From Candidatus Reconcilbacillus cellulovorans (GTDB taxonomy: Bacteria; Bacillota; Bacilli; Paenibacillales; Reconciliibacillaceae): 64,000 nt of DNA. The stretch spans positions 124,001 through 188,000 of the forward strand of contig MOXJ01000001.1 in the NCBI GenBank assembly GCA_002507565.1, given 5' to 3'. Position 1 is the stretch's first letter; every line of letters begins with the position of its first letter. Of this stretch, positions 36,343 through 46,044 are shown one piece after another. Under the pieces are notes generated by a model, which made no database searches, was not told the DNA's origin, and saw nothing but the letters and a program-made list of their open reading frames with translations. Both the position numbers and the translations under genes were made by a program.

Positions 36343-36372
36343 ACTATACGGAAAGGGTCGGATTTTTGTCAA
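36343..36372 (-). promoter_or_regulatory. promoter of the trp operon, inside the end of aroH
   Basis: TTGACA (36367-36372), 18-nt spacer, TATAGT (36343-36348) on the minus strand. It overlaps the last codons of aroH, and the expected start is only a few nt before the first GAG triplet. Confidence 0.8.
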
Positions 36373-36742
36373 GCGGCGAGCCCGCCAAATCCGGCCGGAG
36401 GCGGCGCGCGTCGTTCAGATAGACGTGGCGGATCTCCGTCTGGCGTTTGTCGGTGTTGACCATCACCATCAGCCGGATACAACGCGGAAGCCCACCTGGC
36501 ACGTCGATTTCCAGCGAGCACATCAGCGGCACGAGTTCCCAACCCGGCATCTGCCGAATCGCCTGTGCGGGAAACGTCGCGTTCAAATCTTGGGTGACGG
36601 TGATCAGCACACAGGCGATATCGTCGGGAACGATATCGTTTTCTCGCACAATCGCGTCGAGAAGCCGCCGCGTTTCCTCCAAAATCTCGACTTCGTCGTT
36701 CCGCTGCACCGTGGTGGCGCCGCGGATGCCGCGAACGTACAT
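36344..36742 (-). CDS. aroH: chorismate mutase, AroH class
   Basis: Monofunctional chorismate mutase of the trimeric B. subtilis type, 132 residues: starts MYVRGIRGATTV, then the conserved EETRRLLDAIVREN helix, FPAQAIRQMPGWELVPLMC (with the catalytic Arg region), and a C-terminal HVYLNDARRLRPDL tail. It makes prephenate for TyrA. The end of the gene holds the trp promoter. Confidence 0.96.
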   Translation of the reverse strand: MYVRGIRGATTVQRNDEVEILEETRRLLDAIVRENDIVPDDIACVLITVTQDLNATFPAQAIRQMPGWELVPLMCSLEIDVPGGLPRCIRLMVMVNTDKRQTEIRHVYLNDARRLRPDLAGSPLDKNPTLSV

Positions 36743-36744
36743 CG

Positions 36745-37842
36745 TCAGCTCACGCCCTTTTTCAGTTCCTCGATCGTTTCCCGAACTCGTTCGAGCGGGA
36801 CGTCACGCACGATTTCCACCCGGCCGACGGCAACCGGCAAGGCAAAGACGGCGCGGCCTTCGCGGAACTTTTTGTCGCGCTTCATCGCCTCTACCACCGC
36901 GTCCGCGTCGCAAGTGACCGGAAACGCGACCGGAAGGCCGAATTTTTCCACGATCCGCCGGGTCGTCCAATACACCTCTTCGGGATAGCCGAGCCGAACG
37001 GCCAAAAGCGCTTCGCCGACCATCCCGATCGCGACGGCCTCGCCGTGCAGCCATTCGCCGTAACCCGTGACCGTCTCTAAGGCATGCCCGATCGTGTGGC
37101 CGAAATTGAGCAAAGCCCGCAATCCTTCCTCCCGCTCGTCTCGGGAGACAATCTCCGACTTGATCTCGCACCCCCGGGCCAGCGCGTACTCCAATGCCGC
37201 GGCGTCCAACGCAAGCAACCGTTCGGCATGGGCTTCACACCAGTCGAGGAAGGACGCGTCCCAGATCATGGCTTCTTTGATGATTTCGGCAAGTCCGGCG
37301 CGGACTTCGCGAAGGGGCAACGTCCGCAGCGTGGACAATTCGTAGAAGACGAATTCCGGCTGGTGGAAGGCGCCGATGACGTTTTTGGCCAGCGGATGGT
37401 TGACCGCGACTTTGCCGCCGACGCTCGAATCGTGAGCGAGAATCGTCGTCGGCAGCTGAACATACCGGATGCCGCGCATGTAACAGGCTGCGGCGAAACC
37501 GGCGAGATCGCCGACGACGCCTCCGCCGAGCGCGAGAATCGTCGACGAACGGTCAAGTCCGTTCCGGAGGGCGGACGTCACGATCTTTTCCAGTTCGGTC
37601 AGCGACTTTGAAGGTTCTCCCGCCGGCACGACGTGCGCGGCGACGCGATACCCGGCGCCGGCGAGCAGACCGGTTACCGTCTCGAGATAAAGCGAAGCGA
37701 CGCGGTCGTCCGTCACGACGAGAAGAGGAGAAGTCGGTCGAATCCCCCTTGCTTCAAGCTCTCCAGGCAGCAGATTCCAAATACCTTCGCCGATGACGAT
37801 CGGATACGACCGTTCGCCGAGATCGACCGTCAGCCGTCTCAT
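36745..37842 (-). CDS. aroB: 3-dehydroquinate synthase
   Basis: NAD- and metal-dependent second step of the shikimate pathway. The 365-residue protein shows the NAD-binding GGGVVGDLAGFAAA, PTTILAHDSSVGGKVAVNHP, the Zn ligands in EIIKEAMIWD, LNFGHTIGHALE and HGEAVAIGMV. It ends 2 nt before aroH and follows aroC closely. Confidence 0.97.
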   Translation of the reverse strand: MRRLTVDLGERSYPIVIGEGIWNLLPGELEARGIRPTSPLLVVTDDRVASLYLETVTGLLAGAGYRVAAHVVPAGEPSKSLTELEKIVTSALRNGLDRSSTILALGGGVVGDLAGFAAACYMRGIRYVQLPTTILAHDSSVGGKVAVNHPLAKNVIGAFHQPEFVFYELSTLRTLPLREVRAGLAEIIKEAMIWDASFLDWCEAHAERLLALDAAALEYALARGCEIKSEIVSRDEREEGLRALLNFGHTIGHALETVTGYGEWLHGEAVAIGMVGEALLAVRLGYPEEVYWTTRRIVEKFGLPVAFPVTCDADAVVEAMKRDKKFREGRAVFALPVAVGRVEIVRDVPLERVRETIEELKKGVS

Positions 37843-37844
37843 GG

Positions 37845-39011
37845 TCAGTACCGCTCCAGTTGCCTGCGATAGTTTTCATAATTGGCACGGATTTCTTCCA
37901 TCGAATCGCCGCCGAATTTCTCAAGGAACGCGCGCGCGACTTCCCAAGCGACGACGTTTTCCAGAATTACGCTCGCCGCCGGGACGGCGCACGTGTCGGA
38001 ACGCTCGACCTGGGCGAGAAAAGGCTCTTTCGTGTCGATATCGACGCTGCCGAGCGGTTTGTACAGCGTCGAGATCGGTTTCATGACGGCGCGGACGACG
38101 ATCGGCTCGCCGGTCGTCATACCGCCCTCGAATCCGCCAGCACGGTTGGTCGCCCGATAAAACCCGCGCGAAGGATCGTAACGGATTTCATCGTGCACCT
38201 GCGAGCCTCGCAGCCGCCCCGCCTCGAATCCGATGCCGAACTCGACGCCTTTGAACGCCTGGATCGAAACGACCGCCTGCGCGATGCGGCCGTCGAGTTT
38301 GCGATCCCAATGCACATGGCTGCCGAGCCCCGGCGGACAGCCCTCGACGATGCATTCGACGACGCCGCCCAGCGTGTCGCCGTCGGCTCGGGCCGCATCG
38401 ATCGCGGCGATCATACGCGCTTCCGCCTCTTTGTCCGCAACGCGCACCGGCGATTCTTCCGTCACCCGCGCCAACTCGTCGAGCGGCAGATCGAGCCTCC
38501 GCGCCTCGACGTCGCCGATGCGGAGCACCTGCCCCGCGATCCGGATGCCGAAATGCGACAACAACTCGCGCGCCACCGCTCCGCAAGCGACGCGGGCGGC
38601 CGTCTCCCGTGCGCTCGAGCGCTCCAACACGTTGCGGAGATCGCGCATGTTGTATTTCAGCCCGCCGTTTAAATCGGCATGTCCGGGGCGCGGCCGGTGG
38701 ACCCGCCGTTTCGCTGCGTCGTCGGCGTCGGCCGGCGGTTCGGGACTCATAATGGAACTCCAATTTTTCCAATCTTTGTTTTCAATTACCATTGCTACAG
38801 GCGCCCCGGTCGTATAGCCGTGCCGCACACCGCCGACAAATCGGACTTCGTCACTTTCGATCTGCATCCGACGACCGCGACCGTAACCTTTCTGCCTGCG
38901 CTGCAGCTGAACGTTGACCGCCTCGGCGCTGAGCGGCAAATTGCTGGGCAGCCCCTCGATGATCGCCGTCAGCTGCGGGCCGTGCGTTTCCCCTGCCGTT
39001 AAATATCTCAC
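37845..39011 (-). CDS. aroC: chorismate synthase
   Basis: FMN-dependent final step to chorismate, the branch point for AroH, TrpE and MqnA, all encoded nearby. Start is GTG 39011 after GAGAGGGA, giving 388 aa, close to the B. subtilis enzyme. Motifs: [57 protein letters not shown] and the [12 protein letters not shown] stretch. It overlaps the cheR stop by 4 nt (here GTGA). Confidence 0.96.
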   Translation of the reverse strand: MRYLTAGETHGPQLTAIIEGLPSNLPLSAEAVNVQLQRRQKGYGRGRRMQIESDEVRFVGGVRHGYTTGAPVAMVIENKDWKNWSSIMSPEPPADADDAAKRRVHRPRPGHADLNGGLKYNMRDLRNVLERSSARETAARVACGAVARELLSHFGIRIAGQVLRIGDVEARRLDLPLDELARVTEESPVRVADKEAEARMIAAIDAARADGDTLGGVVECIVEGCPPGLGSHVHWDRKLDGRIAQAVVSIQAFKGVEFGIGFEAGRLRGSQVHDEIRYDPSRGFYRATNRAGGFEGGMTTGEPIVVRAVMKPISTLYKPLGSVDIDTKEPFLAQVERSDTCAVPAASVILENVVAWEVARAFLEKFGGDSMEEIRANYENYRRQLERY

Positions 39012-39823
39012 GCCTGCGGTTCCCTCTCTTTCCTGTAAAAAAAGTTTTCCACCGGCTCGAAACCGTATCGGCGGGCCTGAAAGATCTGTTCGGTGCTGCC
39101 GACGAACAGAATGCCCCCGGGTTTCAACGCCGCCGCGAATTTGGCGTACAGCCGTTCCTTGGCGGGTTCCGTAAAATAAATAAGCACGTTGCGGCAAATG
39201 ATGAGGTCGAAGCGGGAATCGAAAGGGTCGACGAGCAGATCGTGCCGGACGAACCGGACGTGCCGTTTCAGCTTGTCGGAAACGGCGTATTCGTCGCCGA
39301 CACGGCGAAAATACCGGGCGATGTAGATTTCCGGCACTTCACGCAACGACCGCTCGTGATAGACGCCTTCTTTCGCCTTGTCCAGCGCCTTTTCGTCGAT
39401 GTCCGTAGCCAAGAGCGTCGAACCGGCCAAAACCCCCATCTCATCGAGAATCATGGCCAGCGTATACGGTTCTTCTCCCGTCGAACAGGCCGCACTCCAG
39501 CATTTCAGCTGTCGCGTCTGTCGGAGCAGCTCGGGAATGAACCGGTCGCGCAGCCGTTCCCACCGGACGCGGTTGCGCCAAAACTCCGACACATTGATCG
39601 TCATCCGGTCCAAAAACTCGCGGCGCAGATCGGCGTCGCGCACGATCGCCTCGAAATAGTCGTCGAACGACGAAAAACCCCTGCGCAGCCGCAGCGTCGT
39701 CAGACGGCGCTTCATCTGTTGTTCTTTATATTGTCCGAGGTCGATCGCAAACCGCTCGCGCACCCGGCGCACGAACCGCTCGAAATCGTCGTCGCGGCCG
39801 CCGGACAAGTTCACGGTGGACAA
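39008..39823 (-). CDS. cheR: chemotaxis protein methyltransferase CheR
   Basis: SAM-dependent methylation of glutamates on chemoreceptors. About 271 residues: an N-terminal helical domain ([19 protein letters not shown]) and a Rossmann methyltransferase domain with [32 protein letters not shown] and ICRNVLIYF. The TTG start at 39823, 10 nt after AAAGGAG, fits best; a GTG three codons later is possible. cheR sits between ndk and aroC in B. subtilis too. Confidence 0.95.
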   Translation of the reverse strand: MSTVNLSGGRDDDFERFVRRVRERFAIDLGQYKEQQMKRRLTTLRLRRGFSSFDDYFEAIVRDADLRREFLDRMTINVSEFWRNRVRWERLRDRFIPELLRQTRQLKCWSAACSTGEEPYTLAMILDEMGVLAGSTLLATDIDEKALDKAKEGVYHERSLREVPEIYIARYFRRVGDEYAVSDKLKRHVRFVRHDLLVDPFDSRFDLIICRNVLIYFTEPAKERLYAKFAAALKPGGILFVGSTEQIFQARRYGFEPVENFFYRKEREPQA

Positions 39824-39842
39824 CCCGGCGCGTCTCCTTTCC

Positions 39843-40286
39843 TCACAGCCATTCCTCGACGGAGCGCGTATATTCCAGCAATTCTTCCGGACGGAAGAAA
39901 AGGGCGATCTCGCGCTCGGCGCTTTCCGGCGAGTCGGAGCCGTGAACGATGTTGCGGTCGGTGCGCAGGGCAAAATCGCCGCGAATCGTCCCGGGTTCCG
40001 CCTCGAGGATGTTCGTCTTGCCGATCAAAGCACGGGAAAGCGCGATGACGCGCTCGCCTTCCCAGACCGACGCAAAAACCGGCCCCGACGTAATGAAATC
40101 GACCAGTTCCCCGAAAAACGGCTTGTGGCGATGTTCCGCGTAATGCTGCTCGGCAAGCTCCCGGCGAATCCGCATCAGTTTGGCGGCGACAAGCCGAAAC
40201 CCTTTTCGTTCCAATCTGGCTACGACTTCCCCGATCAATCCCCGCTGAACGCCGTCCGGTTTCACCATGATGAAGGTTCTCTCCAT
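39843..40286 (-). CDS. ndk: nucleoside diphosphate kinase
   Basis: Equalises NTP pools by phosphate transfer. 147 residues with the catalytic His in [17 protein letters not shown] and the start [19 protein letters not shown]. It is between hepT and cheR as in B. subtilis. ATG 40286 with GGGAGG upstream. Confidence 0.98.
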   Translation of the reverse strand: MERTFIMVKPDGVQRGLIGEVVARLERKGFRLVAAKLMRIRRELAEQHYAEHRHKPFFGELVDFITSGPVFASVWEGERVIALSRALIGKTNILEAEPGTIRGDFALRTDRNIVHGSDSPESAEREIALFFRPEELLEYTRSVEEWL

Positions 40287-40320
40287 CCTCTGCAAGCCTC
40301 CCCGCCGTAGTCTGCTGTTT

Positions 40321-41298
40321 TTAAAAGCTTCGCCTGCCGGCGAATTTCGCGATTTCGGCCAGATCGCGCTTCGTCGTCCCGTCGGGCAGTCCTTCCAGCG
40401 CGTCGAGCGCCTTGGCGACGTATCGATCGGCCAACGATTCGGCGGCTTCCAAGCCGCCGCTCGAACGGACAATCGCCAACGCCTCCTCCAGTGCCTCCGC
40501 CGCGTGCAGCCCGTTACGGATCCGCTCGACCGCATTCGTCAGACGTCCGCGCAAATCCTGACGTTGAAGCGCGTACAACACCGGATACGTCAAGTTGCCC
40601 TGGCGAAGGTCGCTGCCCGGAGGCTTGCCGAGTTCCCGTTCGCTGCCGGTCAGGTCGAGCACGTCGTCGCGGATTTGAAACGCCATGCCCACAAAAGCTC
40701 CGTATGCATACAACGCCCGATACGCTTCTTCCGAAGCCTGCGCCGCGAGGGCGCCGAGGCCGCAGCTGGCCGCGATGAGCAGCGCGGTCTTTCGACGAAT
40801 GCGACGAAGGTAGTCGCTCACCGACTGATCGATTTGGAAAAACAATCGGATCTGTTCGATTTCGCCGACGCACATCCTCACGATGACGCCCGACAACACC
40901 CGGTGCACGCGCGGATCTTCGAGCTTCGTGACGACCGACAGCGCCTTGGCGAGCAAATAATCGCCCGTATACATGGCGATCTGGTTGTCCCATTTCGACC
41001 GCACCGTCTCGCGTCCCCGGCGCGTCTCTGCGTCGTCGATCACGTCATCGTGCACGAGCGTCGCCATATGAATCAACTCGATCCCCACCGCGACCGCGCG
41101 GACGCGTTCGGGATCGCCGCGGCCGAATTCGGAAGACAGCAGCACGAACATGGGGCGAATTCGTTTTCCGCCCGCTTTCAGCAAATGGAGCGACGTCTCT
41201 TCAAGCAGCTCGCGATCGGAAAGGACCGCTTCCTCGAGCGCCCGCTCGACGGCCTCCAGCTCTTCACGTTTGCGCAAATAAATCTCCGTCAACCGCAT
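40321..41298 (-). CDS. hepT: heptaprenyl diphosphate synthase component II
   Basis: Catalytic subunit of the two-component prenyl synthase that builds the menaquinone-7 side chain. About 325 residues with first Asp-rich motif [20 protein letters not shown], the second Asp-rich motif in [12 protein letters not shown], and [16 protein letters not shown] 41298 with GGGTGA upstream is favoured over ATG 41343. It overlaps the end of mqnA by 10 nt and works with HepS. Confidence 0.96.
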   Translation of the reverse strand: MRLTEIYLRKREELEAVERALEEAVLSDRELLEETSLHLLKAGGKRIRPMFVLLSSEFGRGDPERVRAVAVGIELIHMATLVHDDVIDDAETRRGRETVRSKWDNQIAMYTGDYLLAKALSVVTKLEDPRVHRVLSGVIVRMCVGEIEQIRLFFQIDQSVSDYLRRIRRKTALLIAASCGLGALAAQASEEAYRALYAYGAFVGMAFQIRDDVLDLTGSERELGKPPGSDLRQGNLTYPVLYALQRQDLRGRLTNAVERIRNGLHAAEALEEALAIVRSSGGLEAAESLADRYVAKALDALEGLPDGTTKRDLAEIAKFAGRRSF

Positions 41299-42164
41299 GG
41301 CTTCACCCGTCGACCGGCGGACGCCCTCTCGGATGCGTTCCACATGCGCAGCGGGATGTCCGCCGGCAGCAAGCCGAGTTCCGACGCCGACCTATAAAAG
41401 TAAGACAATCCTTCCTGCTGATTCTCGGAAAACTCGTAACACAATCCGTCAAAATATTCCCGCCAAAACCGTTCGTCGCCGCCGAATGTTTCGCAGGCGC
41501 AGCGAACGATCAGTCCGCGGTCAGAATTACCTTTCCGCTTACTTTCCTGAAGCGCGCGGAAGACGGTTTCGACTTCCTCCGGGCGTTCGCGCGCCGTCTC
41601 CTCACGCACCGCCCATACCGCAAACGTCATCCACCGTCCCGTCCAGGCCGTCCAGCGTTCGGCAAGATCGGTGATCTCGCAGCCGCGAGCCGACCATGCG
41701 GCGCGGATCGCGTCGTCTCCGATCAGAAGCGCGGCGTCGGCACGGCGCAACATATCGTCGAGATGCGGTTCAAGCGTGACGTATGCCGGACGCCCTCCGT
41801 ACAGACGCACCAACAGAAGATCCAACAAGTGAACGGACGTCGCCGACGACGTGGTCAGCGCGACCGTTCCCCGCGCGACTTCCTCAAGCGGTTTGCGGTG
41901 AAAAAGCAACACCGACCGCACCCGGCCGAACGCGCTGATCGACAGGTCGGGAAACAAGAAGTAACGGTCGAAATCCCGCGCGTACGCCCACGACGAAATC
42001 ATCGCCATGTCGATTCGTCCCGCCGCCAGATCAGCATTGAGTTCCGCGGGCACTTTTTCGACAATTTCCACCGGTACGCCCACCGAATGCGGATTGAAAT
42101 GCCAAAACAGCGGCCAAACGTTGGCATACCCGATTTTACCAATGCGCAAAGGTTCACGCCTCAT
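41289..42164 (-). CDS. mqnA: chorismate dehydratase (menaquinone, futalosine route)
   Basis: MqnA removes water from chorismate to give 3-enolpyruvyl-benzoate, the first step of the futalosine pathway. The 291-residue protein has a periplasmic-binding-like fold without a signal: GKIGYANVWPLFWHF, VPAELNADLAAGRIDMAMISS, SISAFGRVRSVLLF, TTSSATSVHLLDLLL and LIGDDAIRA. ATG 42164 matches family starts. It is embedded between the UbiX-type gene and hepT, within the chorismate-producing neighbourhood. Confidence 0.92.
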   Translation of the reverse strand: MRREPLRIGKIGYANVWPLFWHFNPHSVGVPVEIVEKVPAELNADLAAGRIDMAMISSWAYARDFDRYFLFPDLSISAFGRVRSVLLFHRKPLEEVARGTVALTTSSATSVHLLDLLLVRLYGGRPAYVTLEPHLDDMLRRADAALLIGDDAIRAAWSARGCEITDLAERWTAWTGRWMTFAVWAVREETARERPEEVETVFRALQESKRKGNSDRGLIVRCACETFGGDERFWREYFDGLCYEFSENQQEGLSYFYRSASELGLLPADIPLRMWNASERASAGRRVKPCG

Positions 42165-42768
42165 CCCCGTTTGCTTCTCCCCATCTGCGGAACAGATCGT
42201 GGTCGAACCCCATCTGGTCGAGCAGCTTGCCGACCATGAAATCGACGAGATCATCCAAGGTCCGCGGCCGATGATAAAACGCCGGCATGGCCGGCACGAT
42301 GCGTGCGCCCAGTCGGGAAAGCGCGAGCATCAGTTCGAGATGAACGGCGTGAAGCGGCGTCTCCCGCGGAACGAGAATCAGTCTCCGACCTTCTTTCAGC
42401 ACGACGTCGGCCGCGCGTTCCAGCAGGTTGTCCGACGCCGAGCGCGCGATACCGGACAACGTGCCCATAGAACACGGTACGACGACCATGCCTTCTGTCG
42501 GAACGGAACCGCTGGCGATCGGTGCGCCGAAATCGCGGATCGCATGCAACGTCCAGCGCCCCCTGTCGTCGCCGAACGCCCGCCGAAGTTCCTCACGCCT
42601 GCGCGCCGGATTCCAGCCGAGCTCTTCCTGAAGAACGCGCCATCCGGCGTCGGTCACGACGAGATCGACGAAAACGCCTCTGTCCAACAATTGTTCCACC
42701 AGACGGACACCGTAAATCGCGCCGCTGGCGCCCGTCATGCCGACGATCCATCTCGGCTTCGCGCTCAT
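42154..42768 (-). CDS. ubiX: UbiX-type flavin prenyltransferase
   Basis: Makes prenyl-FMN, the cofactor of UbiD-type decarboxylases that act in quinone synthesis, including the futalosine route. 204 residues with VGMTGASGAIYGVRLVE, the PCSMGTLSGIARSASDNL flavin loop and RRLILVPRETPLHAVHLE. Its start overlaps the prenyltransferase stop (ATGA) and its end overlaps mqnA by 11 nt. The UbiD partner is not in this window. Confidence 0.94.
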   Translation of the reverse strand: MSAKPRWIVGMTGASGAIYGVRLVEQLLDRGVFVDLVVTDAGWRVLQEELGWNPARRREELRRAFGDDRGRWTLHAIRDFGAPIASGSVPTEGMVVVPCSMGTLSGIARSASDNLLERAADVVLKEGRRLILVPRETPLHAVHLELMLALSRLGARIVPAMPAFYHRPRTLDDLVDFMVGKLLDQMGFDHDLFRRWGEANGDEA

Positions 42769-43634
42769 CCGTACGACACCGCCACGTCGACGAGCGTAAA
42801 CAAGAAAACGACGACGCTCAACACGCCGTTCAGCGTAAACGACGCCGTCTCCACCCGAGACAGGTCGTGCGGCCTGACGAGCCAATGCTGGTAAGCCAAG
42901 AGAACGTATGCAACAGCCATCCCGACCAAATACCAAACATTCAGCCGGACGACGGCAAAAAGCAACAGAAATCCGATCGCGGTCAGCGCGTGCAGCGATC
43001 GGGCGATCCAGAGAGCACGGGCGACCCCGAACCGGCACGGCACCGAATACAGCCCTTCGCGCCGGTCGAACTCGACGTCTTGACACGCATACAGAATGTC
43101 GAATCCCGCGATCCAGCACGCGACGCTCACATACAAAATGAAGGCTGCGAGCGACGCCTCACCGGTGACGGCGAGCCAGCCGCCGAGCGGCGCGAGCCCG
43201 ATCGTCAGCCCGAGGACCAGATGGCAAGCCCAAGTAAACCGTTTCGTATAAGAATAGCCGACCAGAAGCACCACGGCGATCGGCAATAACTGAACGCAGA
43301 TCGGCTGAAGCTGCGACGCGGCAAGAAACAGCAAGGCGAACGAAACGGCGACGAACGCCGCCGTTTCCCGCACGCCGAGCCTCCCGGAAGGAATCGCCCG
43401 GTTCGCCGTCCGCGGATTTTTCGCGTCGATGTGCCGGTCGATCAGACGGTTCAGCCCCATCGCGGCGCTGCGGGCACCGGCCATCGCCAGGGTAATCCAG
43501 CCGATCTCCTCCCAACGCGGCAACCGGCCGAGATCGGCCACACCGCCCAACAAAGCGCCCATGTAGGCGAACGGAAGCGCGAAAACCGTATGTTCAAAAC
43601 GAATCATTTCCAAAAAAAGCTTGACTTTTTTCAT
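42765..43634 (-). CDS. mqnP: UbiA-family aromatic prenyltransferase, probably MqnP
   Basis: Attaches the polyprenyl chain to an aromatic acid. About 289 residues with eight or so membrane segments, the first Asp motif NRLIDRHIDAKNPRT and the second DILYACQDVEFDRREGL. Coupling to mqnA and ubiX points to the futalosine-route enzyme rather than MenA or 4-hydroxybenzoate prenyltransferase; that choice is from context. ATG 43634, five nt after GGGGGA, is preferred to the upstream TTG. Confidence 0.88.
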   Translation of the reverse strand: MKKVKLFLEMIRFEHTVFALPFAYMGALLGGVADLGRLPRWEEIGWITLAMAGARSAAMGLNRLIDRHIDAKNPRTANRAIPSGRLGVRETAAFVAVSFALLFLAASQLQPICVQLLPIAVVLLVGYSYTKRFTWACHLVLGLTIGLAPLGGWLAVTGEASLAAFILYVSVACWIAGFDILYACQDVEFDRREGLYSVPCRFGVARALWIARSLHALTAIGFLLLFAVVRLNVWYLVGMAVAYVLLAYQHWLVRPHDLSRVETASFTLNGVLSVVVFLFTLVDVAVSYG

Positions 43635-43651
43635 CGCGTCCCCCAATCCCG

Positions 43652-44395
43652 TCAGCCGGGAGGTTTGATCCCGACGTGCAACGCGGCGATGCCGAACGTC
43701 AGCGGAAAAGCCTGCACGTCCTCCAATCCGGCGGCGCGGAACATGTCGGCTAACTCGTCGATCCCCGGAAAGCTTGCGACCGATTCAGGCAACCATTTGT
43801 ACGAATCGAACCGACCCGCCAACCATTTTCCAAGCAACGGCAAAACCCGTCGGAAATAAAAAAAGTAAAACGGTCTCAGCGGCATCCGCACCGATTTCGA
43901 CAATTCCAGGCACACCACTTTACCGCCTGGGCGGACGACCCGCCGCATTTCGCCGAGCACCCGCATGATGTCGGGAACGTTGCGGAGCCCGAATCCGATC
44001 GTGGCATAATCGAACGTATCATCGGGAAACGGCAACTCCATTGCATTGCCGAGTACGAGCTCCACGCGGCGTTCAAGTCCGGCGCGGCGCAATTTCTCCC
44101 GACCGACTTCCAACATGCGCGAACTGAAGTCGAGGCCGACTGTCCGGCCGGTTCCGGACGCCCGCGCGAGAGCGATCGTCCAGTCGCACGTACCGCAGCA
44201 GACGTCGAGCGCCGATTCGCCCGGACGGACGCCCATCCGCGCCATCGCGAACCTGCGCCATCGCTGATGGACGCGGAAACTGAGCATATCGTTCATCCGG
44301 TCGTACACGTGCGCGATGTCGTCGAATAAGCCCCGCACGCGTCCTTCCCATACCTCCCGCGCGGCGTCCGTCGTCTGTCGGGAATCATTGGCCAT
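43652..44395 (-). CDS. menG: demethylmenaquinone methyltransferase
   Basis: SAM-dependent C-methylation that completes menaquinone (also UbiE/MenH). 247 residues with YDRMNDMLSF, DVCCGTCDW (SAM motif I), LDFSSRMLEVG, GFGLRNVPD and RPGGKVVCLELSKS. Between hepS and the prenyltransferase gene; in B. subtilis it is followed directly by hepT. Confidence 0.96.
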   Translation of the reverse strand: MANDSRQTTDAAREVWEGRVRGLFDDIAHVYDRMNDMLSFRVHQRWRRFAMARMGVRPGESALDVCCGTCDWTIALARASGTGRTVGLDFSSRMLEVGREKLRRAGLERRVELVLGNAMELPFPDDTFDYATIGFGLRNVPDIMRVLGEMRRVVRPGGKVVCLELSKSVRMPLRPFYFFYFRRVLPLLGKWLAGRFDSYKWLPESVASFPGIDELADMFRAAGLEDVQAFPLTFGIAALHVGIKPPG

Positions 44396-44426
44396 CGTCG
44401 CATCCGCCCCTTTTACGCCGCGGCGT

Positions 44427-45269
44427 CTACAAACCGTTAAACTTTAGGACGGGCGCAAGCGCCGGCACGAGTTCTTGCGCGAGCGGCTTGTCCAGCCGCG
44501 ACAACGATTCCGCGAGCTGGCGAACGTGGTAAGCAAGCAACCGGCCCAGCTGTTGGCGAACGCCATATTTCCGAGTCATCGCTTCCCATCGCTCGGCGTC
44601 CAACTTTTCCTCGCACAGATGCCGGCGATCCTCGGCCGAGCCGATCTGAAACAAATGCCAAAACGCCCATCGATCGCGGCCGCGGTCCGAGCGGGCGCCG
44701 TCGACCCATTCGCCGATCAGCACCTCACACTTGCACAACATTTCGAGCAATTCCGGCCCGATTCGCTTGAAAACGCCTTCCTTCCAGCGGCTGACCTCCA
44801 CAAAAAGTCTTGAGCGAATGCTCGAAGCCAATTGCAGATACTCTTCGGGCGTGAGCAGAAACTGTTTCATCCGCACATAAAAGGCCGCCTTGATTCTGTT
44901 GACCTCGCAGATCGCCTCGGCCAGCCTTCGCGTCAGCTCGATTTCACCGGCTTGAGAAAGCAAATGGTAGAACCGTCCGCTCAGGTAGTCCCCGGCAAGT
45001 ACGTTCAGCTGGCGAATCCGGACGGCCGATGGATCCGTACCTTCGCCGTCGGCGTCTTTCACGCGGTCATGGATGTCGAGCGCCATCTGCATGAGCGATG
45101 TGACCAACGTGACGAGCTCACCGAGCGGAAGCGGAACCGAGGAATGGCGGAGAAACGCGAAAATCAACTTCGCACGCGTTTCCGGAAAACCGGGAAGTTC
45201 GGCATATCGGCGAATCAGTTCGTGATCGGCGTACTTCCGCACGCGCTCATAAATCCGGTCGACCGTCAT
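44427..45269 (-). CDS. hepS: heptaprenyl diphosphate synthase component I
   Basis: Non-catalytic chain-length partner of HepT. 280 residues, helical, recognised from its position ahead of menG and from its matches to the HepS/GerCA family (ELVTLVTSLMQMALDIHDRV, LAGDYLSGRFYHLLSQAGE). It has no Asp-rich motifs, as expected for component I. ATG 45269. Confidence 0.88.
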   Translation of the reverse strand: MTVDRIYERVRKYADHELIRRYAELPGFPETRAKLIFAFLRHSSVPLPLGELVTLVTSLMQMALDIHDRVKDADGEGTDPSAVRIRQLNVLAGDYLSGRFYHLLSQAGEIELTRRLAEAICEVNRIKAAFYVRMKQFLLTPEEYLQLASSIRSRLFVEVSRWKEGVFKRIGPELLEMLCKCEVLIGEWVDGARSDRGRDRWAFWHLFQIGSAEDRRHLCEEKLDAERWEAMTRKYGVRQQLGRLLAYHVRQLAESLSRLDKPLAQELVPALAPVLKFNGL

Positions 45270-45305
45270 TCCGCCAGCCTCCGACCGTTGACATCCGGAA
45301 TCTTA

Positions 45306-45869
45306 TTATAGCATAAAGGGAAGCGCGTCTGGCAAGCCGACGAAAGCCGACAAAAACCGAACGTTCCACGCGTCGGTGTACGTCACGTCGAAGGTTCGTT
45401 CCAGCCAGTCTTTCAAGTCGGTTCCCGGTTGCGCCGGCACTCCGCCCGCGCGTTCCCACGCCTCCCTCCCGGCGCTCATGGCGGCCAACAGGCGGCGTTG
45501 GCCTCCTTCGTCCGCCAATACACGCACCAACAGCCGGCGGACGTTCACCGTCGAACCGAATGCATGAACCGCCGCCCGTTCCAAATCCGAGTAGACGGCG
45601 TCTGCTCCGAAAGCCCGTCCGTTCAGCGCCAAATCGATTTCCATAACGCCCGAATTCCATTCCGCTCGGAGGAGCGAAAGCCGAAACGGAATGTCCGCAA
45701 GAAAATCGACGACGTTTCGTTCGGTGATCGCCCTCGGTGCCGACGGCGAAAACACTTCCTTCCCGCTCGGCGCTTCCGCCGCCGGCAAAAGTCCCGACAA
45801 AACGGCCAGTGCGGCCGCCATCGCGGCGGAACCGAGAGCGGCCAAACTCCAATGCCGCCATCCAGACAT
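45306..45869 (-). CDS. hypothetical secreted or membrane-anchored protein
   Basis: 187 residues with an N-terminal hydrophobic segment (about 8-30) followed by a soluble domain containing alternating strands and helices (LSLLRAEWNSGVMEIDLALN). I do not recognise the family. SD AAGGGGTGA precedes ATG 45869, so it is very likely translated. It is the first gene of the hepS operon and lies just downstream of the mtrB terminator; a possible TTGAAA/CATAAC promoter is in the AT-rich gap at about 45905-45945. Confidence 0.6.
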   Translation of the reverse strand: MSGWRHWSLAALGSAAMAAALAVLSGLLPAAEAPSGKEVFSPSAPRAITERNVVDFLADIPFRLSLLRAEWNSGVMEIDLALNGRAFGADAVYSDLERAAVHAFGSTVNVRRLLVRVLADEGGQRRLLAAMSAGREAWERAGGVPAQPGTDLKDWLERTFDVTYTDAWNVRFLSAFVGLPDALPFML

Positions 45870-45959
45870 TTGGGTTCACCCCTTTCGGATTGAAATCACC
45901 GTCCGGCTGTCCGTTTTATTTTTATGTTGTTATGTTTCTGTATTTCCGTGCATTTCAAC

Positions 45960-46006
45960 AAAAAAAACGCGAACGCCGCGACCCGATCGCCGCGAAAACG
46001 TCCGCG
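45960..46006 (-). terminator. intrinsic terminator after mtrB
   Basis: CGCGGACG pairs with CGTTCGCG (one G-T pair) around an inner CGCG/CGCG stem on the minus strand, then eight T. Separates mtrB from the hepS operon. Confidence 0.75.
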
Positions 46007-46044
46007 TTTGTCGCCCTTTCGGCGCGTCGACAGACGACCGACCG

